Assembly: GCA_954871525.1 (NCBI GenBank)
Contig: OX940869.1
Span: forward strand, 14,501,001-14,565,000
Length of the DNA: 64,000 nt
Source: Parietaria judaica
Lineage: Eukaryota > Streptophyta > Magnoliopsida > Rosales > Urticaceae
Reading direction: 5' to 3'
The position numbers were made by a program, and so were the translations under genes. Under the pieces are notes generated by a model that worked only from the letters and a program-made list of their open reading frames with translations, searched no databases and was not told the DNA's origin. Within the stretch, counting starts at the first letter, position 1; each line of letters opens with the position of its first letter. Positions 21,385 to 33,757 of the stretch are shown piece after piece.

Positions 21385-23658
21385 CTAGAAGATTACACCT
21401 CGCTTCGCTCGGTTACTGTAAATATCATTTTTTTATTTATTATGAAAATATCGACAAATTTATTATTTAGATTTTGTGCTCTAATCAAAGTCCTACTTAG
21501 GCAATTGATGATTTTGTTTTAAAAATAATTTAGCCATCCAGTTTTTTTGTGTATATAAAAATAAATACATTAGAATTTTTTTTAAAATAATATTTTGTTA
21601 CATAAGTATTGATTTTTTGAAAGAAAAGGTTGAGAGTTATTGAAAAGAAAGACTCTGAATCAGTAATTTGTTTAGAATTGGTATTTCACGTTTACATAAC
21701 TTGTTATATGAAACAGATCTTCATGTATAGATAGTAAAAATTCACCTATATGTCAACGATTTAATGGAATTTTAAGCTCGTTATTTTTTTACTTCTATGG
21801 AACTACATATTATTGAATTATATTTCCATAGTTTCAAATAAAATTTCTTCAAAAAAATTTTCTGCAAAATTAATATAACATGTTACCTATCGCTTATAAT
21901 ATGATATTAAAGAAAAAAAAAAGATAACACATAAAAAATTAAGATATTTTTTCATAAGAGAAAAATTATAGTAAACTGGAGTGAATTTCAGAAAATTTAA
22001 AGAAAAAAATATATAAATATTTTCAATTAAAACTTAACTTTAATTTTAAAAGTAAACGGGAGTGAATTGAAGCTTCCAAAAATAAAAGACAGAACTTATT
22101 AAAAATAGAATTGGATGGTTATAACTTTTAAGTTATAACGTGTAATCTAAAAAAAATTAAACCAAAGAGATAATAAATATTTATTTTTCTTACTTCTTTA
22201 CCTCTAAAAAAAAAGATTAAAAACAAAAGGATAATAACAAAACATAGTATAATAAAGCCCGTGATACATGTTACGATCATTAAATGTTCTCACATGAAAA
22301 TGTATCAAAAAATTAAGTACATTAGCAAGTAATCAAATTTCAAAGTGAAAAAGAATATTATGAAGAAAAAAAAAATTTTTAAAAATGCTAAGAACATAAA
22401 TATAATATAGAGAAAAAGAGTAAAATTAAGATTGTATTATTGTGTTGTAGATATGGTTTACATTTTACAGAATTTCTTCTTCTTCTAGGCTAGTCTAAAT
22501 ATGATGCTCTATAAAATAATATAGGAAAAAATAAATTTAATTTTCATAAATATAAATAAATGAATTTAGATGTTAAAAATGGTAAATTAACAGTCTAACA
22601 TAACGTGTATAGAAAAAGCCAAAACTTAAGAAGTCTAAACAAAAAAAAAAAGTGTGTCACAAATACTTTAAAAAATAAATATATGGCACTCACCATTCCA
22701 TTCATAATTGAATATTGAAAATCTTAAAATAAACTCACTATAATGATTTGGTGGTAACGCAAAATATTGGTGCCAAATGTTTTATGTGACACTTGCAATT
22801 CCTACATTAAACAAAATAGAATAATGTACAATCTTACTACATTGAATTAATAATAAACAAAAAGAAGCACATCACCACATCATCAAATATACATAGCAAT
22901 TTCATAATACAGATATGAAAAACTTTACATACGTACGTAAAATACAAATATCATAAATCACCACATCACTAATCCTTTTTTAGATCGACAATTCAATATT
23001 ATGGCATATTTCAAAAAAAAAAAAACCATAAAACGCAATCTTATAATCAGTATTATATACCTCGATCACTTCGTAAGCTTGTACCAAACAAAAGACTCTG
23101 CAAATTAAAATATACTAAAAAAGTTATTTTACATGCAAAAACTTTTGATAAAATAGAAAAATAAATGTATAATACCCTAACCTCCAACACAACATGTATA
23201 GATCAAGTACTAAAATATATATGGCTTATCAAGTAATAATATAATCTATGTTGAACACACACAAAAAATCGAGCTTGTCAGAATCAAAATAAATATGTTA
23301 AGATGAAGAAAAAAAAAAAGAGTGAGAAAACTACAAAATAATCTAAATACCATATTATTTCCATGCTCGGTTGCACGGATTTTGATATTCTTCTCCAACT
23401 TTGTTTTCTTTGTGGACTTGAGAACACAAGAAGTAGAATAATAGTGATTATTTCATAATTCATAGTCTTGGAAGTCTCTATATATAAGTAAAAAAATACA
23501 CAAATTAAAATTCATAACTTTAATAGATATAATTACAATTTATGAGTGGGGAAATCAAAAGCCATGAGATAGAAAAAATCAAGTCACTATTTAAGTTCCA
23601 TTAACGTATTCACATATTTTATTCATCGTGAAACTCTAAAAAACCAATAGCATACGTT

Positions 23659-23702
<44 letters not shown>

Positions 23703-23994
23703 TGTTATTATTCTTTTTGTAACGAATATCCAATGAAAGTCGTATAAAACATGTTTCATTGAAGTTGAATAGCAAATAACATTCATGCATGATTATTTCA
23801 TAGCCATAGTAAATCCATCGTGCATTGATTGATGGTAGATAAAATTAATTACAAATTGTGAGAAAAAACAAAATCTCAATACCTTAATTTTATGAACTCA
23901 TATCAATTACAAACCATGAGAAAATAGGAATTCCTATTACTTGAATTTTACTAAGCCACATCACTTGTGAGTTCATCCTTTTATAATATATAGA
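21385..23994 (-). mobile_element. Non-autonomous Helitron candidate
   Basis: Read on the - strand, the 5' end at 23994 is TCTATATATTATAAAAGGAT, preceded by A, a typical plant Helitron start. The 3' end at 21385 is CTAG followed by T, with a GC-rich quasi-palindrome (CCGAGCGAAGCGAGG) about 10 bases inside. Together these fit insertion between A and T. The 2.6 kb between is AT-rich with no Rep or helicase ORF. The 3' hairpin is weak and the pairing of these two ends is my inference. Confidence 0.45.
23665..23697. repeat. (TA)n microsatellite
   Basis: About 33 bp of alternating TA within the Helitron candidate. Confidence 0.9.
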
Positions 23995-24037
23995 TTTTGC
24001 CATGTCAATTGTGTTTCTTCCTTCTATAATATATATA

Positions 24038-24075
24038 CTAGTGGATACACTGCGCGTTGCGCGGTTGTGTAAATT
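24038..24075 (-). mobile_element. Helitron-like 3' terminus
   Basis: On the - strand this reads CCGCGCAACGCGCAGTGTAT, then CCACTAG and T. A GC-rich stem about 10 bases before CTAG with T following is the classic Helitron 3' end. The rest of the element would extend rightwards; I could not find its 5' end in the AT-rich sequence. Confidence 0.5.
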
Positions 24076-25206
24076 TTATATTTATAAATTTGTTAAAAAT
24101 AGTAAATGATGTTATTTTATTTGAGTAATGTAGATAAAAAAATATATATTAGGATGTTTTGTTCATGAACATGTTTTATAAAGCAATTTGTACAACATAT
24201 ATATAAATAATGTTAGACAAATGGGTGTAAAGAAATTTATGTTTTAAATAATCCTCCTAAAAATTGTCTTGGCGGATTTGTAAGATTGTTAGATGTTGTT
24301 GAGTTATTTATTTTTTTATTTTTTTTACAGATATAAGGTTAAACAACACTACCAAAAATGTGTGAATTTACCTGTAACTATTTCAAAGACAAATGTTGAA
24401 AACATGTCATTCTTCTGATGGAGATAAAAACTATTACTTCCTGTGCTCATAAACACTTGGAAACAAACCCCAACGAATTAGATAAAATAAAACTTTCCTC
24501 TTGAGAGCTTATGCCGAAGAAATGTAAATGAAATTTGTTTTCTCTTGTGTTTAAGGTATAAACTTCCTGCCATCTATAATCAAATAAATAATATCAATGA
24601 ACTCGAACCCGATTTTTATGGATCCTATATGCATATCTTTATGAAATAATTATTTAATCGAGTAATTCTCTTAATAATCTCACTAATAAATATGTACAAT
24701 CTAAAATAAAAATATATGATAAACATATTGTTAGTGGTCTTAATTATTTGGAGAAACATTTATTCACATACATTTAGGTTATTCAATTTTAATGCGCAAA
24801 TAATTTTAGAATTATTCTAAACCTTTTATTTTCCCACATTTCTGAGAGAGGGAGTATTTTAATTTGGTATTGTAAGATGAAAATGTAGATGAACAAAGTA
24901 CTATAGCTAGATTGCTAGTGTTATTATATAAATTTGTACTTGAATATAAATTGGAAGACGAAAATAACCAACACTTAAAAGCCAACAAACTACCCAAAAT
25001 AATATATAAACAAATTTAAAAAAACGTGTGCAAACTACAAATATAGTAAACAAATGTAGTGTGAGCTGATCAAAATATATATTTTGGTAATTTTATATTA
25101 GCAAAATATTAAAAATTTACATTCCATCAAGTTATAATAGTTTAAATCTTGAATCATATAATAGTTTTTCCAACCTTTACGTACGTGTATAAACTGTTAT
25201 CGTTAC

Positions 25207-25263
<57 letters not shown>

Positions 25264-26155
25264 CTAAATTGAAACAATTTGATATCAATCCTTGAATTAT
25301 ATCGTAATATTTCAAGTCTATTTTGCTTACGTGTGTATAGACTATTGTTGTTATTGTTTATTTTTTTAATTGAAACAATCTTAAATTACAAAATTTTGAA
25401 GATAAAAAGAGAGCACGATTTTAGACATAATTCCAAAAAAACAAAACCCACTTGAATACAAATAGATAAACCCAAAAACAACTAAGTAATAAGTTACTGG
25501 CAATCATAATCTCTTAAAATTTAATGTAGACATATATCTTAAATTTAAGCAAATAAATATAAAAATCGCAAACATTCATTGAAAATGGATTGGAGAGGGT
25601 TACGTGGGTCTAAAATGATGGAGAAAAATGTTTCACCAACCTAATAAAACCAAAATGAGAAAATGTATATGAAAATAAGGAAAAAAAAGTGTATATGTAA
25701 ATTTGTATACGAACTATAACTTTCACACCCGTATTATCACTTTGTGAAATGAATTTTTTAAAAAAATACAGTTGTTATTTTGAGAGAACAAAAATAGTAT
25801 TTTAAATATTTCTCATTTACAAACTCTTTCTATATACAAAATTAATGCAAAGGGTTAAGATTAATCGGACTTTAAAACTATTTATTAAAAAAATCATTAC
25901 TTAGGTTATGTACATAAATACATGTCAATGCATTTACAAAGTGAATAAAAATATTTAAAATCGTTCTTCAAAAATCAAATATGGGTTGATATAAAACATT
26001 TAAATGGAAGTAACATAAAAAAAAATTATAGAATGAATGAATGTTTTAAGTGATTTTCTTCGATAATTATTCTATTAATTAAATATTACACTACTTACTT
26101 ACACTTTTTTTATTTATTTTCGTTATGGATAAGCTTTTAATTAAATACAATTTAT
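24076..26155. other. AT-rich intergenic DNA
   Basis: No gene is seen. It may include the body of the Helitron whose 3' end is at 24038. It includes a long TA tract at 25211-25261. Confidence 0.6.
25211..25261. repeat. (TA)n microsatellite
   Basis: About 50 bp of uninterrupted TA repeats. Confidence 0.95.
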
Positions 26156-26160
26156 AAATA

Positions 26161-26722
26161 TGTTGATGCAGAAAAATGCTTCAAACATTCAGCGGCCCAA
26201 TAGCTCGTGTTGGGCCGGGCCCAATGTCGTCTTGTTGATTTTTGTGACTTTAGGGCTGGGCTCCGGACTTTCGAGTCGAACGGGCCCTCCTCTGACTCGA
26301 TGACCAGAAATCCGTGGTAAACTCCACTACCTATCGCTAATAGGGCCAGGACTTGGCTTGGCCCGGATTACAGGTTCGGGACACCAAAAACGGATTCCTG
26401 ACCACCGCGTAGGGGGGTAACGATATCGACTCTCCAGTGAACCCTGGTGGATCAGACCCTCGACCGGCGTCACGGGGACAGAATTGGGTCCTCGGGCTAT
26501 CCGCGTAATCTGTATATCTGCCGGAGATACAAGAATACTGGATAGAACGAGCACCTCACAGATCTAGAACCTTGGTACGGAGGGTCTTAGATCGTGCCAG
26601 AATCTTCTCCAGAGCTTCCGCTCAAATGTGTTTTCTCTCTCTCAGAACCTGAACAAAACAGCACCCGAGATCAGGGAGAACCGGGGGGGGGGGGGGGCTG
26701 ATTCACCTCTGACGCTCGACAT
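26161..26722 (-). repeat. Truncated 3' LTR of Tat copy B
   Basis: About 562 bp matching the R/U5 side of the 5' LTR at 31011-32264, up to GCTCGACATT. Beyond this point the 5' LTR continues with AGAGTGATATTC, but here RNase H coding sequence begins. It contains a G-run of about 14 at 26684. Confidence 0.92.
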
Positions 26723-28920
26723 TGGGGCAGCCTGTCGAGCTCCTCTTCGGTTTCGACCTCAGCATCGTATGTGAATTCGGCGATGAAGTCTGCTACAGCC
26801 TGTGCTTTGATCGCGATTCGGGGCTAGTACTCCACACCGTATTCTCCCAGTTCTTGTGACCAAATCGTCATTCGAGCTGAGGTACCTTTGAGGAGCGTTT
26901 TTTGGACCGGATGCTCCGTTCTCACTATGATTTGGTGAGCTTGGAAGTATGGGCGGAGCTTCTTCGTGGTGGTGATCAGCGCGAGTGCCAGTTTTTCGGC
27001 GTCAAGGAGAGCCTTGCTGACGTAATAGACCGGCATCTGCTTCTTTTCTTCTTCTCGAACCAGAACCGCGCTGACGGCCCTGGTTGAGATGGAAAGATAG
27101 AGGAACAGGGCCTCATCGTCTTTTGGTTTTGATAGCAAAGGCGGCGATCCGAGGTAGACTTTCAGTTCTTGGAATACTGCTTTGCATTTCTCGTCCCAGG
27201 AGAAATTCTTCCCGCCTTTGAGGGCCTGGAAGAACGGTTGGCACCGGTCTGTGGCCTTTGATACGAAACGTCCCAGGGCGTTGATGCGCCCATTGAGGCT
27301 TTGCACTTCTTTGATTCTTCGGGGGCTCTTCATTTCGATTAGAGCCCGGATTTTTTTCGGAGTTTGCTGCGATCCCTCGTCGGTTGACGATGAATCCTAG
27401 AAATTTCCCAGATTCGACCCCGAATGCGCACTTGGTAGGGTTCAGTTTCATCTGGTACCTCTGGAGGAGAGTGCAGGTTTCTCGAAGATCTCTGACGTGG
27501 TCGGCTTCTTCAAGGCTTTTGACGATCATGTCGTCGACATAGACTTCCATCATTTTGCCGATCAGTGGGGCGAATATCCGGTTGACCAAGCGCTGGTACG
27601 TGGCTCCAGCGTTCTTGAGTCCAAAGGGCATGACTTTGTAACAGTAGAGGCCACGGTCAGTGATGAACGTGGTGTGTATCTGGTCGGGTTCGTGCATTCG
27701 GATTTGGTTATATCCCGAATACGCATCCATCATGCTCATGAGCTGGTGGCCGGTGGTCGAACCTACTAGCCGATCGATCCTCGGGAGAGGGAAACAATCC
27801 TTCGGACATGCCGTGTTGAGATCGAAATAGTCTATGCAGATTCGCCATTTGTCGTTGGGCTTTTTCACCATAACGACGTTGGATACCCAATCTGTGTATG
27901 TGACCTCCTTGATGAAGTCCGCTGTGATGAGTTTGTTGACTTCGTCGTTGATGGCTTGATACCTTTCGGGATTAAAGGCTCGTCGTCGTTGTACTTTGGG
28001 CGCCCTTCCTTTCTCGATGTTGAGTCTGTGGATGTTGACTTCGGGATCGATGCCTGGCATGTCGGCGTGCGACCAGGCGAAGACGTCTTTGAACTCTCGT
28101 AGGAAGGCGACCAGTTGCGTTTTAATCATGACGGGCAACTGGGCGCCGATCGAAACGGTTCTCTCTGGCTTTTCTTCGTCCAGGATGATGGCCGTCTCGC
28201 GTGTCTTGGGTCGAGCTCGCTGAACATCAGTGCCTCCTCGGAACCGGGGGTGAGTTTTTCGTTGAGCTGTTGGATTGTGTGGATGACCAACTCGCTTTTC
28301 CCGGTTTTCGTCCTTTGGGCGTAGCAGGTTCTGGATTCCCGTTGGCTTCCTCTTAGGATTCCGATCCCGTTCTCCGTGGGAAATTTTACGAGTAAGTGGA
28401 AGGTGGAGGCGATGATCTGGAGTTTGTTGAGAGACGGTCTTCCCATGATGATGTTGTAAGACGATGGTTGGTCCACCACGAGATATCGGATCATTATGGT
28501 GACTATGGCTCCGTCTTCGGATCCGAACGTCGTTGGGAGGTCGATGGCTCCTTCGGCAAAGACCGGTTTTCCGTTGAAACCATAGAGCGGGGTCTTGATG
28601 AGTGTCGGGACGAGTCCCCCCAGACTCATGCGTTCAAGGGCGAACTTGAAGATAACGTCAGCCGAGCTTCCATTGTCGATCAGCACTCGCCTGATTCGGT
28701 TGTTGGCGATCAACGTCTCTATCACGATGGCGTCATTGTGAGGGTGCGAGATTCGCCGAGCCTCTTCTTCTGTGAAAGTGATGGCCTGGCTGGGAAGCAC
28801 CGTCGTTGAACTAGTTAGGTTCGTGAGGTTGATCTGGTGCTCCTCGCCGTCACTTTCCAGGGCCCGGGCGTATCTCTTTCGTTTGTTGTTGGAGTCCCCA
28901 GTTTCTGGTCCACCTAGGAT
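26723..28920 (-). pseudogene. pol: Pol of Tat copy B: protease, RT, part of RNase H
   Basis: Read on the - strand. The protease is well kept, with the active site IDNGSSAD near 28670 and the IMGRPSLN region near 28440; copy A has lost this second part. RT follows in two overlapping frames: the fingers and palm, including YVDD near 27535, are open from 28138, and a frameshift near 27350 moves the rest to another frame. RNase H is open at 27333-26824, after a loss of a few codons near DAETRYTQIEK. It is cut by the deletion junction just after the ADFIAEF region. Small frameshifts join the three open pieces, so it is not functional. Confidence 0.87.
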
Positions 28921-30655
28921 AGTGGATACAACATGATATTAGGGAGCTTTGCCTTTGGTTTGCTCTTCGTCTTGGTGAGGCTTGTGGTCATCTTGGGGTT
29001 GTTCACCTTCTCGAGGCAGAGCGTTGTTAGCTTTTCCGCTTCCTGCCACGAGTTTTTTGACAAATTCTTTTAACTGTCTGTCTTGGATGAGCTGCTCGAT
29101 TTGTTTCCTCACTTGCCAGCATTCTGATGTCAAGTGGCCGTGGTCCTGGTGATATTCGCAGTACCGACCTTTGTCTCGGTTGGCCTTTCTGGGCAGGGGC
29201 CGCGGAGGATCGAATTTCTCTTTGTGGAGGTTAAAAATCGTAGCTGCCGACGCGGTCAGTGGGGTGTAATTTGTGTTCTTATGATAACCTTCCGCTAGCC
29301 TAAAGGACTGTTGTCGTCCTTCAGAGTTTATTGTTGACGCTGCCTTTTTCTTGGAGTCTCGTCATCATCTCTTCTTTGGTCGTTCCGACTTTGCTCGCCT
29401 AGGCTGAGTTTGTTTCGACTGACGAAGTATTCGTCGGCGGCGATGTCTTCTGCTGCGCTAGCCATCAGTTCGGCCATGGAAGCAGGTCTCTTTTTGACAA
29501 GGGAGCGTGCGAATTTGCCCACCGGGAGGCCGTCGATTACTGCGGTGACGTCGTCGTCGTCGGTATAGCTAACGACTTTATTCGCCTCCTCCGTGTAAAC
29601 CTTTTCAAGTAAGCTTGGAGAAACTCGTCCTTGCGCTGCTTGAGGGACCATAGGTACGACTTTTCTTTTTGCTGCGTGATCGAGCTAGCGAAGCGGGATA
29701 TGAAACATTCCGTCAGCTCTTCAAAGGATTCAATCGACCCTTTGGGGAGTCGTTGGTACCATTCGAAGGCTGGTCCGGCAAGGGTGAGGCAGAACGCCTG
29801 ACACATTATGGAGGGCGAGCATCTCTTCACCCGCATAGCGAACTGGTACTGCACCAGATGGTATGTGAGGTCTGTCGTGCCGTCGTAGATGAGATTTAGC
29901 GGGAATCGGAGGTCTCCGCTGAGATCTTCGTCGAGTAGGTGGCTTGCTGGAGGGAAGATGACTCCCTCTGCCATACTTCGTTTGGCAGGATCAGTGTTAT
30001 TAGCGGCGGCTAGTTCTCTCAGCTCTCTTCTTAGAGGGCTGTGTTGGCTCTTCTCGTCATGTGACACATGGCGGGGGGTGCAGAACTTCTAGACTTTTCT
30101 GATTCGGCACTGTCCGGATTTTCTTGAGGGTGAGGCTCTTCCTTTCGTCGTTCGAGGTGTTGTCGTAAATCTCCTTCTTGACGGGAGCGACTTAGACGGT
30201 GACGGAGATCCTCTTGATTTTCCGGACGTGCCCGGCCGGGCACCTGTCGACGACGGTTCCTCCACGCCTTAACGCCTTCAGCGTTACTTTCGTCTCCTCC
30301 CAGACGTTCAAAGGCTAAACGTCGGGTCGACTGTGATTGGGCCAGCTCTTGAATGCCTCGACGGGCCTGCTGAGTCGCAGGTGGCCCTCGTTGTGCGAGT
30401 TCGAGGGCCTCTTCTGGACTCTCCTCTCCGCCGATGGCTTCAAGGTTGGTATTGTTGTTCCCGAGACGTTTGGACACAAGATCAGTAAGGCGGAAGACGC
30501 TATCCTCCGGCCGGGTTAGCCTTTCTTTTTCTTCGTTGACAGCGGGCTCTTGTCGAGTATTTATATCGGGCTGGTTGAGAGCATGGGTTCGGCGTGCGTT
30601 CACCCGAGCTCGAGTGTTGAGAGCAATACTTCCCGCGGGGCGGGACGAGGTGCCT
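28921..30655 (-). pseudogene. gag: Gag of Tat copy B (broken)
   Basis: The start codon at about 30669 is followed after four codons by TAA, where copy C has GAA. The N-terminal region is open at 30603-30031 and the capsid core at 30067-29537 in another frame (GPAFEWYQRLPKG present). A further shift leads to the C-terminal part (29651-29328). A stop near 29330 precedes the zinc-knuckle-like C-x2-H-x4-H-x4-C motif around 29120-29165. The order and residues match copies A and C, and the frame would run straight into the protease. Confidence 0.85.
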
Positions 30656-30674
30656 TATGTTGTATCTGACATCG

Positions 30675-30965
30675 AAGCTTTGAGCGTCTTCGAGTGACTT
30701 CGAGTGTATTCGAACGCCTTCGAGTGTGTTTGAATGTCTTCGGGTTTCTTCGAACGCCTTCGAGTGTGTTCGAACGCCTTTGAATGTGTTCGAACGCCTT
30801 CGAGTTTCTTCGAATTCCTTCGAGTGTGTTCGAACGCCTTCGAGTGTGTTCGAATGCCTTCGAACGTCTTTGAATGTGGCCGGATGTCTTTGAACGCCTT
30901 CGAGTGTGTTAGAATGTGTTCGAATGTACTCGAACGCCTTCGAATGTGGCCAGATGTTCTGGAGG
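30675..30965 (-). repeat. Decamer tandem array, copy B
   Basis: About 28 copies of the 10-bp TTCGAA/CTCGAA unit described for copy A, between primer site and gag. The frequent form here is ACTCGAAGGCGTTCGAACAC. Confidence 0.9.
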
Positions 30966-30990
30966 GGACTCGAGGCTTAAACTTGTGTTC

Positions 30991-31008
30991 CCCTCATTCT
31001 AGCGCCAA
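30991..31008 (-). other. Primer binding site, copy B
   Basis: On the - strand the LTR end is followed by TTTTGGCGCTAGAATGAGGG. The tRNA-complementary part starts at TGGCGC. Confidence 0.6.
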
Positions 31009-31010
31009 AA

Positions 31011-32264
31011 TGTTGATGCAGAAAAATGTTTCAAACATTCAGCGGCCCAATAGCTCGTGTTGGGTCGGGCCCAATGTCGTCTTGTTGATTTTTGTGACTT
31101 TAGGGCTTGGGCTCCGAACTTTCGAGTCGAACGGGCCCTCCTCTGGCTCGATGACCAGAAATCTGTGGTAAACTCCACTACCTGTCGCTAATAGGGCCAG
31201 GACTTGGCCTGGCCCGGATTACAGGTTCAAGACACCAAAAACAGATTCCTGACCACCGCGTAGGGGGGGGGGGTCACGGTATCGACTCTCCAGTGAACCC
31301 TGGTGGATCAGACCCTCGACTGGCGTCACGGGGACAGATCCGGGTCCTCGGGCAATCCGCGTAATCTGTATATCTGCCGGAGATACAAGAATACTGGATA
31401 GAACGAGCACCTCACAGATCTAGAACCTTGGCAAGGAGGGTCTTAAATCGTGCCAGAATCTTCTCTAGAGCTTCCACTCAAATGTGTTTTCTTTCTCTCA
31501 GAACCTGAACAAAATAGCACCCGAGATCAGGGAGAACCGGGGGGGGGGGGGGGTACCCCCTGATTCACCTCCGACGCTCGACATTAGAGTGATATTCGAG
31601 GGGAAGCGAGTTGTAGAGGGAGTAGAGAGAGTTTAGGGCGTGTTCTCGGGGTCAGAATCGAGTTACCGTTAAGTGAAAACCGAGCTTCTATTTATAAGAG
31701 AACCCAGGGATTCAAACGCAAGTATCTTTTGATTCGGGAGGCCCCTGGTGCAAAATAATATAGTTTTTCGCATCCTCAGGACGTGGCCGATCCAACACCT
31801 CAATCGGCGTCCTCATCCGGCGCCGAACGCGCCCACACGCGCGGCAAACGTGGGCAGCGCGCGTGGAAGCCTTTCCCTCCAAGGCGATGACGTCAGCCGA
31901 TGTCATGACGCTGACATCAGCCTTCTCCCTCGCCCACCAGATGACCAACACGTGGAGAAACATGACTTTGACCCTTGGAGGGCCTGCAGGGGTGCTGCCA
32001 CGTGGCGGCTGATCGTTGGGGGCTTGTGGGACCCGCCGGGTGTTTCCCGGCGTGTCCCGGAGGTCCAGGGTGTTTCCCGAGGTCGTTTTTTACAAATTTT
32101 ATATCGATTTTGGGTATTTATATATTTTTGGGATCATCTGAACCCTTCATTTTTCGAGAACGGGCTTCCGGTGAATATTCTGGGGCGAAATTGATTATAA
32201 ATTAATTAATTAATAAAAGAAAAATTAATTTTAATAATTTTTCTTTTGTTAAATACCCGTAACA
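31011..32264 (-). repeat. 5' LTR of Tat copy B
   Basis: 1254 bp. It lacks the extra ~215-bp module of copy A and resembles copy C. A G-run of about 16 lies at 31541 (the C-run of the + strand form). On the - strand the TATA region corresponds to about 31690 and reads CTTATAAATAGAAGC. Confidence 0.93.
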
Positions 32265-32269
32265 AAATA

Positions 32270-33643
32270 GTTGTATTATTCATTAACATGCTTTTTTTTG
32301 TTGCTATTTTCTTAGCAAGTAACAAACTTTTGGCATTCTAACCACAACAAATGAAAAATACTTATAGTAACTTTTATTTTAACCGTAAATATTTTATGTA
32401 CAACTATTAGTTAATTGTGTAAATTTATTTCATGACTGAAGCAAGCTTAATGAGACCTAATAACTGATTTTTGCTATTAATTTTAATCAATGAAACGAAA
32501 AGAATGTTGCTAAACAAGTTATGAGTAATTTATTACTCTCAGCAAAGAAAAGGAGAAGAAAAATAGTCCATTGGATGTTACAATTTACATTGATCATTAA
32601 CTACCAGATGCATATTTACTTCTCTATTAATATGTCATCACAGTTTATTATAATTAGAGAAATCATAGTAGATAACCATCATTTAACGTTTAAAATTATA
32701 TTTATCAAACGTATGAAATTAATTAGTACAATAGCCAATTTTGATGATGTGACATTGAAAGCTGAAATATCTATTCCAATATTGCCCTTGATCTTTTTTG
32801 TTTTTGTTTTTAATATTAATAAATTATGTAAATCGTTTTTTTTTTCATTTTTAATATTAATAAATTATGGCCCTAATTCGTGTTAATGTTATTGTAATGA
32901 ACATGATTTTTCGTGTTAATGTTTGTTAATTTGTGTCTAATTAACGGTACATACACGTTAATGTTTGTTAATTCGTGTCTAATTCACTGTATATTCACGT
33001 TATTATTTCTTAATTCGTGTTAATTCACATTAACTTCACTGTACATGACGTGTTAATTCACATTAAATTCATTGTATATATTTTTTTAAAGTAAAACGTG
33101 GATATTTGGTATGGTTTATGCATGAATGGTGGGTTTTCAAAATATATATTACATATTAATTTTGGTATTTAAATAATCATCAACTAAAAATAAGGTATTA
33201 ATATGATATTCAATCATTTCCCATAAAAAAGTGGTACATTCTAATTATGCGTTGAATTTTGAGTGTCATATTAATTTTACATTGATTAGCCAACCCTTAT
33301 ACCGCGCTACTATTATGGGAGTGATTGGTGTATTTAAATTTTAGTTACCTATTTTATAGCATTTATTTATTTTCATATATAATTAAAGATAATAATTTCA
33401 TACCACAATATTTGGAGGATTTAAAATTCGTAGCATTTAATGGATAAATAAATCTGAGTTTTAATATTAATTATTATTGATAATAAGGGTAGATAAGTCA
33501 TTTTATATGCGTTAATGTGGTTTATTGGTTATGTCACAAAATTAACCAAACAATGGCTATTTTAACAATTTCAAAACATTGAGATGGCTAATTAGCTTAA
33601 ACTCCCTAATAATTATAAAATACATATATCCTTTTCTTTGTAT

Positions 33644-33690
<47 letters not shown>

Positions 33691-33752
33691 TTCACACACT
33701 TATGTGCCATATGCACTAATGATTTTTCTCATAAATGAAATATTAATATATA
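32270..33752. other. AT-rich intergenic DNA with ~42-bp repeats
   Basis: No gene is seen. At about 32870-33080 a degenerate tandem repeat has units beginning YCGTGTTAATGTTTGTTAAT or CACGTTAATGTTTGTTAATT near 32913, 32955 and 32996 (period about 42). A TA microsatellite lies at 33648-33687. An open frame at 32521-32886 is AT-rich and has no recognisable features. Confidence 0.6.
33648..33687. repeat. (TA)n microsatellite
   Basis: About 40 bp of alternating TA, shortly before copy C. Confidence 0.95.
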
Positions 33753-33757
33753 CATAT

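Larger units (their letters stand above)
26161..32264 (-). mobile_element. Ty3/gypsy Tat-type retrotransposon, copy B (internally deleted)
   Basis: Same family as copies A and C, on the opposite strand. The outer ends are intact: TGTTGATGCAG at 26161 (reverse of the LTR end), CCCGTAACA at 32264 (reverse of the LTR start), and a perfect target duplication AAATA (26156-26160 and 32265-32269). Inside, the element jumps from the 3' LTR to the end of the pol RNase H at about 26722. The archaeal-type RNase H, integrase, tandem repeats, antisense ORF, polypurine tract and the U3 side of the 3' LTR are gone. As the target duplication is intact, the loss came after insertion. Confidence 0.93.
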
